A DNA stretch of 51,948 nucleotides from a virus: positions 1 to 51,948 of the IMG/VR virus record IMGVR_UViG_3300025112_000019; one strand, written 5' to 3'. Of this stretch, positions 1 to 9,845 are shown piece after piece; the first letter of the stretch is position 1; every line of letters begins with the position of its first letter. Under the pieces are notes generated by a model, which made no database searches, was not told where the DNA came from, and worked only from the letters and a program-made list of their open reading frames with translations. The position numbers and the translations under genes were made by a program.

Positions 1-2673
1 TGGGATCTGCTCCATGGCGGTCTGGGCAACATCACGTGCTGCCTGCGTCTGGTGGGGACCTTCAAGAGAGGTCATCACCCCAGATAGCGCCATAAAATCA
101 TTACGGATTTGCTCATCAGGGTGGCTAAATAAATACTGGTACAAGCTGCCGGTATCTTGTCTCTCTATGGTCATAGAAGCCAACCTATCAAGATCAAAGT
201 TGTCTGGACCTGGATTAGCAGCCTCAAAGTTTTGCCGCGCCGTGGTGTTCATGGCCCGCTCAGCGGCGCCAGGAAACTGCTGCTGTTGGGCCTGCACCCG
301 TGCCTCCTGGGCGTTGCGGAAGTAGGTCGTCAGCTTGCCCTGCAGGATCTGCACGGCATCCTCAGACGGCACGCCATGCAGCTCTGGGAAGATGTCAGTT
401 ATACCACCAAGGCCCACGTCGGCTACATCGTCCCATTGCACGTGTGACGTCATGAGGTCATCCATATAATCAAGGGCAATTTTCGCCACGTCCCTGACAT
501 TTTCATCTGGGATACGCTCATTGATGGCAGCTTTTGTCTGTTCATATAATCGCCGCGAAAAATCACCATCAAGTCGCAGCTCCTCAGGCGACAGCCTCTG
601 CATCTCGTACAACAGCTCAGGCACGCCTGAGTTCTCAACCAGGTTGGCCTGCTGCAAGGCATGGGTCGCCTGCGCGCGTTCACGGGCAATCCGGTTTTTC
701 TCAGCCGCCGCGTCGTAATCGGCCTGGGCCTTGGCCCGCAGGCTCTCCTCAGACAGCTGCTCGAGCCCCATGTTCGGGTCAATGGGAAAGACATCCTTTT
801 TCTTGTCACCACCGTACTGGCCCACGATCTTCCGGGCATCGTTGACGTGCTGCTGGTCATAGGTCACCCGCTTGCCCTTGTAGCCGTAGGTGACAGAGGT
901 GACATCATCTTGTAGACCGGTGGCAAAGCTGGAGACATAGTCAGGGCCCTCAGGGTGGCCGACACCTGTCTCAGCCAACCGCTCATCGTATATCCCAAGC
1001 AATGCCTTGGCAGACTTCTTATCAAAGTCCAGTTCCACGTCCTTACGGGTCAGTGGCTTGCCCTTGTTGATCAGCTGCTGACGGCTGCGGTTATCCATTC
1101 CATCAAGCTGCTCGGGCGTTTTGGTATGGCCCTCAAAATGCCAGAGCGGGTCTCCCTTGTCGTTGTACTCGACCCAGTACTCCAGGTTTCTGGCATCATT
1201 CAGGTCCATGCTGGCCCACCGGTCGGCCTGGATGGTGCCGCCGGTCCAGATCAGGTAGTCATCACCGTCCTCAATCGCGTTGGACAGCTGGTGCTTCAGG
1301 TTCTGCAGGCCATATGTCTTCTTAGCAGGGCCCTGGGGCGGTGGCACGGCCCGCAGGTTCAGCTCATCAGCCGCTGCCTCGTCCCAGAACTCGAACAGAC
1401 GACGGTCCATGACAGCTATACCACCCTGGGTACCAGCCTCGATAAAGTCCATCGAGGCATCAGGCGTGTCAGCAATTGTCATGTCAATACCAAGCTCGGC
1501 CAGCCTCTCCCTGGCCTGCTGAATCTTCGCCGTGGCTGCATCACTGACTGGCTCATCCCAGTGGGCGCTCGCTGCCATCTCAACCCAGTGCTGCTCCTCA
1601 GGTGATGCCGGCCTGATCTCCTGCTCCACGCCCTCGTAGTCATAGCCCGACGGCCACTTGCGAATGTCACCATAGTGGTGGCCCCCAGCCTTCTGGTACT
1701 GGATCTGCAGGTCTGACTGCGACTCATCGATGTGCCTGTACCTAGTGCCGTCGGGCAAGACACGGCGGTCAGCCTTGCTGAAGTGGGTGATGTCTTGGCT
1801 GGCCCCTGAGAAGTGAGGTGAGTCGATCCGCCGCGGCTGACGGGCCCTCAGGCTCTCGCGTTCTGGGAACAGCTCCATGTACCGCGACAACTGGGACATG
1901 TCGACCCCCTGGTCAAGGAGGTGGTCGACCCGGTGCTGGCCGTATTTACTGGACAGCTTCCCGTACTCGGCCACGTCGGCCGGGATACCAGGCCGGTACT
2001 TAAACAAGGCCTCCTCATACTCGATGGCCTTGTGAGGGCTATAACGATCACTGGTCGGGTAGGACGGTGGCCGTGGCTGCCGGTTAGGGTCAGATAAGCC
2101 CAGGTAGTTGAGACCTAGCTCACCTGCCTCCTCAAGTGCCTCAGCAGAGGTCGGCAAAGGCGTGACCTCGCCCTCATCTGCCACCTCCTGTAAACCTCGT
2201 TGCATCTCGGTTTGCAGGGCCATGCTAGGGCCCATTGCGTCCAGCTCTGGGGCATCGGGCCGGCCCCACAGGTCAACCTCGTACGACGTAGGTCGATGTG
2301 GTCCTTGACCCGCAACTGGTTGTGGCAGACGCCCCAGCACCCCGGCCCGCTGCAGGTCGCGCGCAACTGGCAACATCTGCTGCTGTGCCTGGGTCTCCAG
2401 CTCATAGGTTGGTGACTGCTCAGACATAAGGAACTCAAGGATCTGCTGCCGGGTCACCGGCTCCCTGGACCTGGCAAAATACCCAGGCAGGCCAGACAGG
2501 CTGTATTCCTCAGTTGTAACCGGGAACTGCATACCCTCAGCCTTGAACGTTGCACCCTTGGTCAGCCGGTTGAGCCACTCCTCGGCCGGCAAGGCCTTCT
2601 TGACGTCCATTCCACGGAGCAGCTGCTCCATGGGCGAGAACAGGTAGTTACCAAGTGGGCGTTTAAACGGCAT
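1..2673 (-). CDS. giant phage protein with polyvalent-protein-type domain, 3' end outside window
   Basis: From the ATG at 2673 there are 891 open codons to the window edge with no stop, so the C-terminus is missing. The first 300 residues are rich in Pro, Gln and Glu. Around residue 314 is HIDESQSDLQ, and around residue 472 is LIWTGGTIQADRW. Both match the paired motifs (H-I-E-E-x-Q-S-D and W-T-x-G-x-x-Q-A-x-R) found in very large virion or polyvalent proteins of marine and other podoviruses. The biochemical role of that domain is not established. The gene overlaps the end of the upstream gene by 11 bases and follows portal and other packaging-block genes. A virion or co-injected protein is therefore likely; this is inference from context. 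Confidence 0.8.
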   Translation of the reverse strand, partial: MPFKRPLGNYLFSPMEQLLRGMDVKKALPAEEWLNRLTKGATFKAEGMQFPVTTEEYSLSGLPGYFARSREPVTRQQILEFLMSEQSPTYELETQAQQQMLPVARDLQRAGVLGRLPQPVAGQGPHRPTSYEVDLWGRPDAPELDAMGPSMALQTEMQRGLQEVADEGEVTPLPTSAEALEEAGELGLNYLGLSDPNRQPRPPSYPTSDRYSPHKAIEYEEALFKYRPGIPADVAEYGKLSSKYGQHRVDHLLDQGVDMSQLSRYMELFPERESLRARQPRRIDSPHFSGASQDITHFSKADRRVLPDGTRYRHIDESQSDLQIQYQKAGGHHYGDIRKWPSGYDYEGVEQEIRPASPEEQHWVEMAASAHWDEPVSDAATAKIQQARERLAELGIDMTIADTPDASMDFIEAGTQGGIAVMDRRLFEFWDEAAADELNLRAVPPPQGPAKKTYGLQNLKHQLSNAIEDGDDYLIWTGGTIQADRWASMDLNDARNLEYWVEYNDKGDPLWHFEGHTKTPEQLDGMDNRSRQQLINKGKPLTRKDVELDFDKKSAKALLGIYDERLAETGVGHPEGPDYVSSFATGLQDDVTSVTYGYKGKRVTYDQQHVNDARKIVGQYGGDKKKDVFPIDPNMGLEQLSEESLRAKAQADYDAAAEKNRIARERAQATHALQQANLVENSGVPELLYEMQRLSPEELRLDGDFSRRLYEQTKAAINERIPDENVRDVAKIALDYMDDLMTSHVQWDDVADVGLGGITDIFPELHGVPSEDAVQILQGKLTTYFRNAQEARVQAQQQQFPGAAERAMNTTARQNFEAANPGPDNFDLDRLASMTIERQDTGSLYQYLFSHPDEQIRNDFMALSGVMTSLEGPHQTQAARDVAQTAMEQIP

Positions 2674-3691
2674 CGTACAGCGACTCCCAGTCAGGGTCAT
2701 CAACGAACAGGCCGATAGTCCAGCAGAGAGGCTCACCGATCACCCTGACCAGCTTACCTAGCCCTGACCCACCGTCCCTGAGCTCACGCGCCCGCGCCTC
2801 AGCGATGGGTGCCACGGCGCGTCCTAACCATGGGTGCCGGCGCATCAGCCGCACAAACGGGACCGCCCACCAGCGATAACCACGCAACGTGACCGGGCTC
2901 ATGTGCTCAACGTGGTTGGCGCTGGCGTAATACAGGTCAGGCTCCATTAGGCCCTTGTCCATGAGATGGGTGCAGATGACCCAGCCACCGCCACCTCCGC
3001 CTCCGCCACCACCGTCCTCGTCATAGGCCTCGCCACCAGCCACACCAGCAGCCGCGTCATGGGCCTCACCGGTATCGGCCGGGTCGTCATCATCTATTGA
3101 GTCATCGCCAGTTGACACTGTATAATCACGAGACTGACTTTGATTTGAGGCGTACATAGCGCCCTCAGGTGAAGGCGAATCAATGCCCGGCACGCCGCCA
3201 TCGGGATCGCCTGTAAACCCGTAGTCGCTGAAGTCCCAGCCACCTGGTCCAGGCGAGCCAAGCTTACCAGTATCCCAGGTTGCCGGGTCAGCGTTCTGCC
3301 AGGTCTGGTCATAGAAGCTCTTGCCGTAGTTGCCAAAGGTCAGGTTGCTCTCCAGGGCCTCCTTGTAACTCAGTGGGTTGGGGTAGTTGGTGTACAGCCC
3401 CTCGGCCTTCGACTGATCCAACGCCGTACCAGCCGCTGCGCCCGCCGCGCCAAGACCTGGCACCCCAGTTCCCATACTGGCACCAAGGCCGACGGCACCA
3501 AGGGCACCAGCCATATTACCAAAATTGCTGCCCGTCCCAGTCTGGCCACCGCCTGGGCCACCGTCCTCGTCCCAACCGCCATCCATGTTCGGGTTGTACA
3601 GGCCAGGGTCGTTGGGGTCGATCGGCTTGGGAGACGCCGGCGGCAAGGCCCCATAGCCTGTATACCGTCCCTGCCAGTTCCAAAAGGGCAT
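2663..3691 (-). CDS. Gly-rich virion-associated protein with conserved C-terminal domain (paralogue of 39101-40243)
   Basis: This 342-residue protein begins at an ATG with a strong GGAGGAAT ribosome site. The N-terminal two thirds are low-complexity (Gly, Asp, Pro, Ala) and include a Gly-Ala hydrophobic stretch near residues 59-90 and an uninterrupted run of about ten glycines near residue 230. The C-terminal ~100 residues form a compact domain starting WVICTHLMDKGLM and running through GYRWWAVPFVRLMRRHPWLGRAVAPIA. The same domain ends the protein at 39101-40243. It recurs in phage structural regions, but its function is unknown to me. The long disordered arm plus small domain suggests a virion component or membrane-interacting ejection factor; that is inference. 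Confidence 0.75.
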   Translation of the reverse strand: MPFWNWQGRYTGYGALPPASPKPIDPNDPGLYNPNMDGGWDEDGGPGGGQTGTGSNFGNMAGALGAVGLGASMGTGVPGLGAAGAAAGTALDQSKAEGLYTNYPNPLSYKEALESNLTFGNYGKSFYDQTWQNADPATWDTGKLGSPGPGGWDFSDYGFTGDPDGGVPGIDSPSPEGAMYASNQSQSRDYTVSTGDDSIDDDDPADTGEAHDAAAGVAGGEAYDEDGGGGGGGGGGWVICTHLMDKGLMEPDLYYASANHVEHMSPVTLRGYRWWAVPFVRLMRRHPWLGRAVAPIAEARARELRDGGSGLGKLVRVIGEPLCWTIGLFVDDPDWESLYDAV

Positions 3692-4420
3692 CTATTCCTC
3701 CTCATCCAGCATCAACGGAGCCATGGCTGGCAGCTTGAACAGGTCGCTAAAGCGACCAACTGGCGAGTGCCCGGTACCGTACTCATGGCCATACTCGCTA
3801 AAGATATATGGGTCTTGCTCGTCAAACAACGCCCGGGCCTCATCAAGTTTATTTAAAAATTCCGGCACCACCAATCGCAAAGGATAATCCTCGACACCAG
3901 CGTCACGAGCTGCCCGAGCACGGTGGCGTGACTCATGGCCGGTCACTCGCCAGTCTGTATCCGAGTCTGAGTGCCTTCTAAGCCGAAGAAACGGCATATC
4001 CCCAAACCCAGGCGGTGTCTCACCGTATAATTCAACCACGCCTCTAATCTCTGAGGCTTGCTGTCCTAGCCCTGGCCGCTGACCTTGGTACGGAAGCAAA
4101 TGTTGCCAGGGCCGACGCCTCATAATAGCATGAAGGTATTCAATATTGCGCATTGTCCATGGATCATATGGGTCGTCCATCTCCAACGCCAGGTCTAAAA
4201 ACTTCTTAGGTGTCGTGATCCCGAACAACTCATCGCCGTACTGACCCTCATTCTTATTGATATGGTAGCGTGATGCCTTTGGGTCGATTAACCCCAATAC
4301 CCCAGGATATTCACGCTCAATCCCAATCGCCTTGCGCACAACTGAGCGGTCAGCGCCCAGGTTGCGCAGTGCCCCGACCGCCTGGCGACCGTATGGAAGC
4401 AACCATTTAGGATTTGGCAT
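3692..4420 (-). CDS. unknown phage protein with ParB-like GHExRHRA motif
   Basis: The protein has 242 residues from the ATG at 4420, which follows GAGGGTGG; two GTG codons directly upstream are alternative starts. Residues 161-170 read GHESRHRARA and are followed by a short hydrophobic strand (YPLRLVVP). This resembles the G-R-H-R core of ParB/sulfiredoxin-like folds, where it binds phosphate. The rest is unfamiliar. It lies between portal and the Gly-rich protein, overlapping the portal end by 14 bases. The protein at 10291-11214 carries the same kind of motif, so the packaging block holds two such proteins. Enzymatic activity is not established. Confidence 0.65.
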   Translation of the reverse strand: MPNPKWLLPYGRQAVGALRNLGADRSVVRKAIGIEREYPGVLGLIDPKASRYHINKNEGQYGDELFGITTPKKFLDLALEMDDPYDPWTMRNIEYLHAIMRRRPWQHLLPYQGQRPGLGQQASEIRGVVELYGETPPGFGDMPFLRLRRHSDSDTDWRVTGHESRHRARAARDAGVEDYPLRLVVPEFLNKLDEARALFDEQDPYIFSEYGHEYGTGHSPVGRFSDLFKLPAMAPLMLDEEE

Positions 4421-7034
4421 CACCACCCTCGATCTTCACAGTGTTGGCCTTCTCAGCCGCCTCGCCCATGGCCTCAGCCACCTTGACGTCGGCATCAGCC
4501 TCGGCCTTGGTCTGCTCGAGCTTGGCCTTGGCCTGCAGCTCCATGAACTTGGCCTCAATGGCCGCCGTGGCCTTGCCCTGGGCGATCATCACGTCTGCCA
4601 TGGCCCGCATCTTCATCGCCTCGAGCTCCTGGTTAAGCTTCATGGCGTCGGTCTCCTGGTCAAGTGAGGCCTCAGCCTGCTGAAGCTGGATCTGCCCGGC
4701 CGTCTTGACCTGGTCGACCTGCATCTGGCTGGCAGCCTTAGCCTCGGCCACCCGGATGTCAGACGCTGCCTTGGCCTCGGTCGCCGCTATGGCCGCCTGG
4801 CTCTTGGCCTGCGTCGCCTCGACCTGTGCCTTGCCCTTGGCAATCTCAACCTCGGTCAGGGCCTGCATCTCACCGTCGCCCTCGCCGTCCTGCGGGCCAC
4901 CTGGCGGTGGCGGGCCCATCCCCATTGGCGCCTGCTGCACGACCATGGCAGCAGCCTCACTGATCTGGGCATCAAGGATCGGGTGGATCTCCTCGAACTC
5001 ATCGTCCGGGTCAGCAAAGTCAGGCAGCATGGGCAACGGGGCCTGCAGCCGCTGCTGCATCTGCACCCGGTAGTAAAGTGCCATGTGCTCCGCCCGGTGG
5101 GCCATGTAAGCCCCGATCCAGATCTGCTGCGCCTGCGGTGGTAAGGCGCTGAACCAGCTGTCAAGTACCACCATGTGGGCCTGATGGTCCTGGTCGATCA
5201 GGGTCTTGATTGGCTTGCCCTGCATGATGGCGATGTTCTCAGCGATCGGGTCGAGTCGGACTGCCTCCTGAGGCTTTTGCAGAATGGCCTCCCAGTTCGG
5301 CACCCGCAGTGCCTCGTACATTCGCTTGTGCGCCTCATACCGGTCATGCAGGTCAGGCGCGTCCTTGGCCATTTGCAGGGTGGCCTGTGCCTGGCCAACC
5401 CGCTGGGTGATTGAGAAGATGTTGGGGTCAGACGTCGGCACCACGTCGACCCGCTCGTCGAAGTCTGCCCGGCGGACCACCTTGTCCTCACCAGCGACCT
5501 GGTATGGGTACTCATCATCCAGGTGGCGGCCGTTCAGCTTGGCAAGCAGTTGGAATTCCTGCATCTGCGACCAGTGAGACCGCTTGTGCACAGCTGAAAA
5601 GACCTTGCTGCCCTCCTCAAGGAGCGCAACCGTCGTGCCAACCGGCGTGTTCTGGTTGGCATCGGCGATGTTCATCTCGATCGTGTTGGCGAACCGCTTA
5701 CCTGTGTCGACGAGGAAGCCGAGCAGCTGAAACAGCACGGCCGACGGCTCCTTGAACGTCAGCGGCATGACCGCCTTGCGGATATCATCCACCGGGGCAT
5801 CGATGTCTGGGAACTCGCCGGGGCCAATCTCGATCTCACCACCGTCGACACGGCCCTTTAGCTTGAGGCCACCCTGCAGGTTTGCATACTGAGCTGAGTC
5901 AAGCAGCGCTCGCAACGACCCGGTCGCCGCCTCGTTCAAGCCGCCAATCGCGTGGTACAGACCATAGCCATGGAAGCCAAGACCTGGCAGGAACTTATAG
6001 CTGATATACCAGGTCTCACGGTTAAACTGCTCGTCGTCCTCGTCCCAGTTGCGACAGATGCGGACCACCTTGTTGGTCTGCGGGTGCACGGTGATGGTGT
6101 AGGGCCTGGCGATCCCATCCTTGCTGGCATGCTCACCAGGCAGGTCATAGTCAACGCATTGCTCAATGAGGATTATCTGGCCGTCATCAGAGTCAGGTGA
6201 CTGGGTAACACCCTGGATCTTGTCAATAACCCCTGAGGTATAGTCATCCGTCTCCGACGTGACCTCGGCCTGTGGGTCATCAAGGCCGACGTAGAAGTCA
6301 GCCACCACGTGCTTGGCGTAGTCGTTCGGGGCCGGACGCAGGATATGACTGATCCGCTTGGCAGTCTGCAGGTCCCGGGTATCATACTCATGGACCACCA
6401 GGTCATCAACCGTGACGTACCTGATTGTCGTACGGCCGAGGAGTGGGTCGTACCAGGCCTTGCGAAAGATCTGGCCAACAAGCGGCTTGTGAAACAACAT
6501 CTGATCTAGATCGGGGAAATACTCCGGCATCTCGGTCGTAAGCTGGTAGTTCATATAGTCCTTGACCCGGTCCTTCTGCGCATCAAGCTCGTCACTGATC
6601 TCCCCCATGACATTCGAGTTGACCGGCCCCTCAGAGGGAAAAAGCTCAGCGATCGCACGGGCCTGGTACTGGGTGGCCGCCTCAGCGATCAGCGGGTGCC
6701 GAACCTCGCTCAGGCCACGGATCGACCGGGCGTCATTATCACTGGTCGAGTCATCAGCGAGCAGGACCTTCAGGCCCTTCTCGTACAGGCTCTCCCATGC
6801 CGACCGCGACGCCTTGTCGGCCAGGAACCCCTCCATGACCTCCATGCCAATCTTGATAAGCTCGTCATCGGTAAAGTCCTCGACCAGGTTGTCATAGTGC
6901 TCCAGGTCGTCGACATCTGGCTCAACACTCTCGGCGTCAGGGTCAACGACCTCGATCGAGCCATCAGGCAGCTCTATCACACCCTCCTCAAGAGGCTGCG
7001 GGTGCTGGATCTGGAAGGGTAATGTGTCGCCCAT
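4407..7034 (-). CDS. portal protein
   Basis: The portal forms the dodecameric head vertex through which DNA is packaged and ejected. At 875 residues it is long, as in podoviruses. The body contains the region RFANTIEMNIADANQN followed by TPVGTTVALLEEGSKVFSAVHKR, typical of portals in marine podovirus-like genomes. The last ~148 residues (about 728-875) are an Ala/Lys/Glu/Gln-rich heptad region predicted to form a long coiled coil, comparable in position to the barrel of P22-type portals. It lies 10 bases downstream of TerL. The start ATG is preceded by TAGGAGAG at good spacing. The identification is firm from sequence style and context. Confidence 0.93.
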   Translation of the reverse strand: MGDTLPFQIQHPQPLEEGVIELPDGSIEVVDPDAESVEPDVDDLEHYDNLVEDFTDDELIKIGMEVMEGFLADKASRSAWESLYEKGLKVLLADDSTSDNDARSIRGLSEVRHPLIAEAATQYQARAIAELFPSEGPVNSNVMGEISDELDAQKDRVKDYMNYQLTTEMPEYFPDLDQMLFHKPLVGQIFRKAWYDPLLGRTTIRYVTVDDLVVHEYDTRDLQTAKRISHILRPAPNDYAKHVVADFYVGLDDPQAEVTSETDDYTSGVIDKIQGVTQSPDSDDGQIILIEQCVDYDLPGEHASKDGIARPYTITVHPQTNKVVRICRNWDEDDEQFNRETWYISYKFLPGLGFHGYGLYHAIGGLNEAATGSLRALLDSAQYANLQGGLKLKGRVDGGEIEIGPGEFPDIDAPVDDIRKAVMPLTFKEPSAVLFQLLGFLVDTGKRFANTIEMNIADANQNTPVGTTVALLEEGSKVFSAVHKRSHWSQMQEFQLLAKLNGRHLDDEYPYQVAGEDKVVRRADFDERVDVVPTSDPNIFSITQRVGQAQATLQMAKDAPDLHDRYEAHKRMYEALRVPNWEAILQKPQEAVRLDPIAENIAIMQGKPIKTLIDQDHQAHMVVLDSWFSALPPQAQQIWIGAYMAHRAEHMALYYRVQMQQRLQAPLPMLPDFADPDDEFEEIHPILDAQISEAAAMVVQQAPMGMGPPPPGGPQDGEGDGEMQALTEVEIAKGKAQVEATQAKSQAAIAATEAKAASDIRVAEAKAASQMQVDQVKTAGQIQLQQAEASLDQETDAMKLNQELEAMKMRAMADVMIAQGKATAAIEAKFMELQAKAKLEQTKAEADADVKVAEAMGEAAEKANTVKIEGGDAKS

Positions 7035-7044
7035 TCAATCTCTC

Positions 7045-8586
7045 CTAGCCGTACAACGGCTTTTTGCGCTTCTTCACCTCGTCGCCACTGTCCCAACCGT
7101 CCTGATCATCGGGATGGGGCAACAGCCACATGTTCCGCAGTCGCAACCAAGCCTGGGTGCAGGTATCCACCAGGTCGGCACCATCACCAGCCGGGAAGAC
7201 CGCGCACTTCTCAATCAGCCCTGTCGCCCAGCGACGGTTCGGGTACCACACCATGCCAGCCTCCAAGATGGCCGACGAGGAGTGGGCCCGGGCCACCTTA
7301 TCACGGTCTGGGCTATATTCTATACAGGGAATGTTGGCCATGCGCAGATCCTGGATCAAGGACTGCCCTGACGCCTTCTTCTCGACCAGGACCGCGTCAG
7401 GCTGCCACTCCATGTAGGCCTCCTTTGCCACCCGGCGAAGGGTCGGGTAGGGCACGTGATCCCGCCACATCTCCAGCACCATGGCATTCTGGTGGCCCTT
7501 GTTCTCGAACACACCCCACGTCGTCCGGGCCGAGAACGAGGCGTCGTCCTTCTCGGAGTACGCGGTGTCCCACGACTGCAGGACATAATCGAACACCGGC
7601 AGCAGCAGGTTGCCCTCGCTGTCCTGCTCATCCCAGCAGTTCCACCAGCTGGCGCGCAAGATGCCGCCGCCCTTGGGGGCTGGCCGCTGCTGCAACTGCC
7701 CAGCCGCCGCGTAGCTGCCCATGCTGTTCTTCAGCCGCTCAAGCGAGTTCTTGTCGAACTGGTCAGGCCACAACAGCTGACCCTCCACCTTGCGCGGGTC
7801 CTTGAACCCAATGCTCGACTTGACTGGAAACGGAAACTTCTTCTCGTACTCGGCCGGCAGCACCAGGTGGTCCCAGTCCTCGTACTCCTCCTTGATGATG
7901 TGGCCTGACAGGTCCCGCTCATGGATCCGCTGCATGATGACAATAAAGGCCCCGGTCTTCGGGTTATTCAGCCTGGACTGCATGGCGTAGTCCCACCACT
8001 CCAGCACCCCCTCACGGGTGACATCTGACTCGGTCTCCGCCACGTTGTGCGGGTCATCGATCAGGATGATATCACCACCCTCGCCGGTCAGTGCCCCGCC
8101 GACCGAGGTGGCAAGCCGATAACCTGACTTGTCGTTCTCATAGCGGCCCTTCTGGTTCTGGTCGCCGGTCATCTCGAACTTATGGCCCCAGCGCTGTTGA
8201 TACCACAGCGACTGGATCAGGCGGCGGCACTTGACATTGTCGCGCACGGCCAGTGGGCCGGCGTATGAGGCCGCCAGGAACTGGATGGCAGGGTTCTGGA
8301 TCCAGACCCAGGTCGGAAACGACACGGAGACCGAGATCGACTTCATGTGCCTTGGGGGGATATTTATAAGGAGCCGGCGTATCTCACCACGGTGCACCGC
8401 CTCAAGGTGCTCACAGATAGCCTGGATGTGCCAACCGTCCACGAACTCCTTGCCAGGCTCCATGATCGGCCAGGCCTGCTTAATGTACTCGTGCAGCGAC
8501 TGCTCAGCCAGCTCCAGCTGCACCTGTTGGAATAAGGCCGACGGGTCAGTGCTGTCAAGCATTGATTGGAGGTCGGTCTGGGTCAT
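7045..8586 (-). CDS. terL: terminase large subunit
   Basis: This is the ATP-driven DNA packaging motor and headful or end-cutting nuclease. In 513 residues it shows an adenine-region GWHIQAICEHL (51-61), Walker A PPRHMKS (77-83), Walker B IILIDD (173-178) followed by PHN, a coupling segment around IVIMQRIHERDLSG, and a C-terminal RNase H-like nuclease part with YVLQSWDTAYSEKDD and AVLVEKKASGQSLIQDL supplying acidic residues. The Walker A has Met where many phage enzymes have Gly, a modest departure. The ATG overlaps the upstream stop by 4 bases, indicating translational coupling. TerS lies further upstream (11216-11635), separated by three other genes. Confidence 0.96.
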   Translation of the reverse strand: MTQTDLQSMLDSTDPSALFQQVQLELAEQSLHEYIKQAWPIMEPGKEFVDGWHIQAICEHLEAVHRGEIRRLLINIPPRHMKSISVSVSFPTWVWIQNPAIQFLAASYAGPLAVRDNVKCRRLIQSLWYQQRWGHKFEMTGDQNQKGRYENDKSGYRLATSVGGALTGEGGDIILIDDPHNVAETESDVTREGVLEWWDYAMQSRLNNPKTGAFIVIMQRIHERDLSGHIIKEEYEDWDHLVLPAEYEKKFPFPVKSSIGFKDPRKVEGQLLWPDQFDKNSLERLKNSMGSYAAAGQLQQRPAPKGGGILRASWWNCWDEQDSEGNLLLPVFDYVLQSWDTAYSEKDDASFSARTTWGVFENKGHQNAMVLEMWRDHVPYPTLRRVAKEAYMEWQPDAVLVEKKASGQSLIQDLRMANIPCIEYSPDRDKVARAHSSSAILEAGMVWYPNRRWATGLIEKCAVFPAGDGADLVDTCTQAWLRLRNMWLLPHPDDQDGWDSGDEVKKRKKPLYG

Positions 8587-9845
8587 TCTTCCACACCAGT
8601 ACCAATAAACTTATCCAGCTCATCGAGTTTATCAATTAAGGTTTGGCGAACCTCGCCAGGAGAAGCTGTTTTGCTGTCCGTCACCTCGCCCCACCTGTTT
8701 ATAACGTTTGACGTCTCTTTTTCAGCCGCCCTTATTACGGAGAATAATTCTGGATGACTTTTATCGTTGTACCCCATGTCAAGATACGAAAGACCTAAGT
8801 CTAACAGTTCTTTAGAGATACGGTAATTAAGCATAAAATAAGGATCATCGACTCTGGATTTAAACTCCCCCAAGGAGTCTCTAAATTCAGAGACGGCCTT
8901 TTTTGGGTCAACAGTATCAGGTCCAAACAGGTCAGGATCTTCTGCCCGGGCGAGACTGATGTCGTCATCGGTATAGTGTTGAAAGCGGAGCAAGTCCTCA
9001 TAATCTGGTATATACTGCTCAGCAGCATCTTCAGCCAACTCATCCATCCTATCCACCAGGTGGCCGAACTCAGGATCATAAGTCTCGGATAAACTGTATA
9101 GGTCCTCAGGGGTAACAACACCTGGAAGCGTGACCATTGGGTCCGAAAAGTTTGGCATAGTCTCCTCACCTTCCAACCAGCTACGCCACAGCTCTTTAGG
9201 TCGGCCATCCTCAGCATAATAAGTGAGGTTATCCTGCCAGGCGGGAATATCTTGCAGCAACGAGGTTGCCTCTTCAGTCTCAGCAGGCGACTTTAGCCGC
9301 TGGGCCAAGTAAGAGGTCATCTTATCCTCGAAGCGAGGATCATCATAGGTTAAATCACCAGTTTCTTCGTTCCCCATACTCCATATATTAAAATCATTTT
9401 CCCAGCCCACATCAGCTGGACCTGGCTTTGTTTCTAAAAGTGGTGTTGCCCTCGCCAACAACGGCCGCACAGTTCGCAGGATCCGCTCACGACTCACCTC
9501 AGGGTAACTGCTAGTCATTACCTCAGGTATCAGGTTCGCCAGGCCACCGAAATTACTCGCCATCGAGCCTGCTTGCGCGGCATCACGACCAAGGCGGAAC
9601 AGGTCACGGCGACTCATCTCAGCTTGCAGACCCTCCTGCCTGATGGCGTCCAATGCCTCGGCCAACGAATAGCCTGACTCAGTCAGCGCACGAAAGAGCT
9701 GCTCGTCTTTACCGGCCAACTGCTCAGGTGCCACCAGCCGCTGCTGCTCAGGCACGACGAGCGAGCCACGGTTCGGAGCCTCACGGAGGTTAAATACCGA
9801 CCGCAGCCGGTTCAACACTCCAGGTGATGGCTTCCAGACGGGCAT
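8583..9845 (-). CDS. unknown packaging-block protein
   Basis: This 420-residue soluble, acidic protein lies between TerL and the 149-residue protein upstream, overlapping both neighbours by 4 and 1 bases. Residues 40-100 contain a likely helical segment (SGYSLAEALDAIRQEGLQAE, then MSRRDLFRLGRDAAQAGSM). The rest is rich in Asp, Glu and Ser, with no motif I recognise. The base composition of its second half is more AT-rich than the neighbouring TerL and portal genes. The position suggests a phage-specific structural or packaging accessory protein; no function can be assigned. Confidence 0.7.
   Translation of the reverse strand: MPVWKPSPGVLNRLRSVFNLREAPNRGSLVVPEQQRLVAPEQLAGKDEQLFRALTESGYSLAEALDAIRQEGLQAEMSRRDLFRLGRDAAQAGSMASNFGGLANLIPEVMTSSYPEVSRERILRTVRPLLARATPLLETKPGPADVGWENDFNIWSMGNEETGDLTYDDPRFEDKMTSYLAQRLKSPAETEEATSLLQDIPAWQDNLTYYAEDGRPKELWRSWLEGEETMPNFSDPMVTLPGVVTPEDLYSLSETYDPEFGHLVDRMDELAEDAAEQYIPDYEDLLRFQHYTDDDISLARAEDPDLFGPDTVDPKKAVSEFRDSLGEFKSRVDDPYFMLNYRISKELLDLGLSYLDMGYNDKSHPELFSVIRAAEKETSNVINRWGEVTDSKTASPGEVRQTLIDKLDELDKFIGTGVEE

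Noticed and set aside
450-2438. several short minus-strand frames
   Set aside because: They are out-of-frame shadows of the long open frame 1-2673, which has consistent codon usage and family motifs.
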